From: Actinomyces sp. oral taxon 170 str. F0386 | GTDB taxonomy: Bacteria; Actinomycetota; Actinomycetes; Actinomycetales; Actinomycetaceae | Assembly: GCF_000195595.1 (NCBI RefSeq) | Contig: NZ_GL882544.1 | Span: 186,001 to 250,000 of the forward strand | DNA length: 64,000 nucleotides | Reading direction: 5' to 3' | In this document: positions 63,848 to 64,000 of the stretch, one piece after another | Position numbering within the stretch: the stretch's first letter is position 1 | Layout: the number at the start of each line of letters is the position of its first letter | Notes under the pieces: generated by a model | Told to the model about the DNA's origin: nothing | The model's database searches: none | Seen by the model: only the letters and a program-made list of their open reading frames with translations | Position numbers and translations under genes: made by a program

Positions 63848-64000
63848 GGCCTCGTCACTCTTTCTGTCGACGGCTCTCGGGTGACCTCCGGAAGGCGGGA
63901 GTCGAGTCGCGCACGCGTCACTGGCGTCGCGGCGACGATCGGTACATCCGTCCCGGAAGGCACGCGCACAATAGCACCGACAGGCGGCTCGTCAAGCCAA

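Overview
The window is high-GC actinobacterial DNA (roughly two-thirds G+C in most genes), densely packed, with many 4-base stop/start overlaps and several starts without a Shine-Dalgarno sequence. Pup-tagging genes, an imuA'-imuB-dnaE2 mutasome, the ceoB/ceoC potassium locus in its mycobacterial gene order, and a wall-anchored adhesin with an LASTG sorting signal point to Actinomycetales. An oral Actinomyces (oris/naeslundii/viscosus-like) is my best guess; this is inference, because no rRNA is present.

Region 1 (1-6.7 kb, minus strand): trmI - ARC/Mpa ATPase - dop - pup - pafA, followed by a gene running off the left edge. The canonical prcBA place between pup and pafA is absent, since the two overlap by 4 bases, and the ATPase lacks the C-terminal proteasome-docking tripeptide. 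This looks like pupylation without a 20S proteasome. Region 2 (6.7-19.6 kb): a frameshifted methyltransferase, a site-2 protease, a RecB-like nuclease, a thiosulfate-uptake/TusA pair behind a Cys-containing 27-codon leader, an aldo/keto reductase, an acidic-tailed protein, an NDH-2-like enzyme, an M3 oligopeptidase, a DHA2 exporter with its TetR, and a GNAT-MazG fusion. Region 3 (19.7-28 kb): tandem unknown membrane paralogues, an MFS gene broken by a 19-bp tandem duplication, two DUF805 genes (the second broken by one base), tRNA-Leu(GAG), a sugar-phosphate mutarotase and an AI-2E family transporter.

Region 4 (28-37.7 kb): SOS mutagenesis genes dnaE2, imuB and imuA', the first and last promoters carrying LexA-type boxes. 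They are interrupted by a SatD-type regulator with a membrane partner, thymidine kinase and a PAP2 phosphatase. Region 5 (37.9-50.3 kb): PEBP-like protein, SDR and trmL; then a 4.1-kb segment bounded by 44-bp direct repeats of the trmL 5' end, holding a 33-codon peptide gene, an unknown TPR-like protein of low G+C and a three-gene ABC exporter. After it come GNAT, YbaK-type deacylase, a disulfide oxidoreductase, a TetR/hydrolase pair and a divergent MarR/hydrolase pair whose start codons lie inside one 27-bp palindrome.

Region 6 (50.3-64 kb): aconitase, a secreted propeller-like protein, a sortase-anchored adhesin, then RNA methyltransferase - KimA-like permease - ceoB - ceoC - DUF3159 - OB-fold - DUF3710 - DUF4193, a block I recall as syntenic with Rv2689c-Rv2699c of Mycobacterium tuberculosis. 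The best candidate for an undescribed system is the repeat-bounded peptide/TPR/ABC cassette at 39.86-43.97 kb. The cysteine leader, the SatD operator and the palindrome containing two start codons are also notable.
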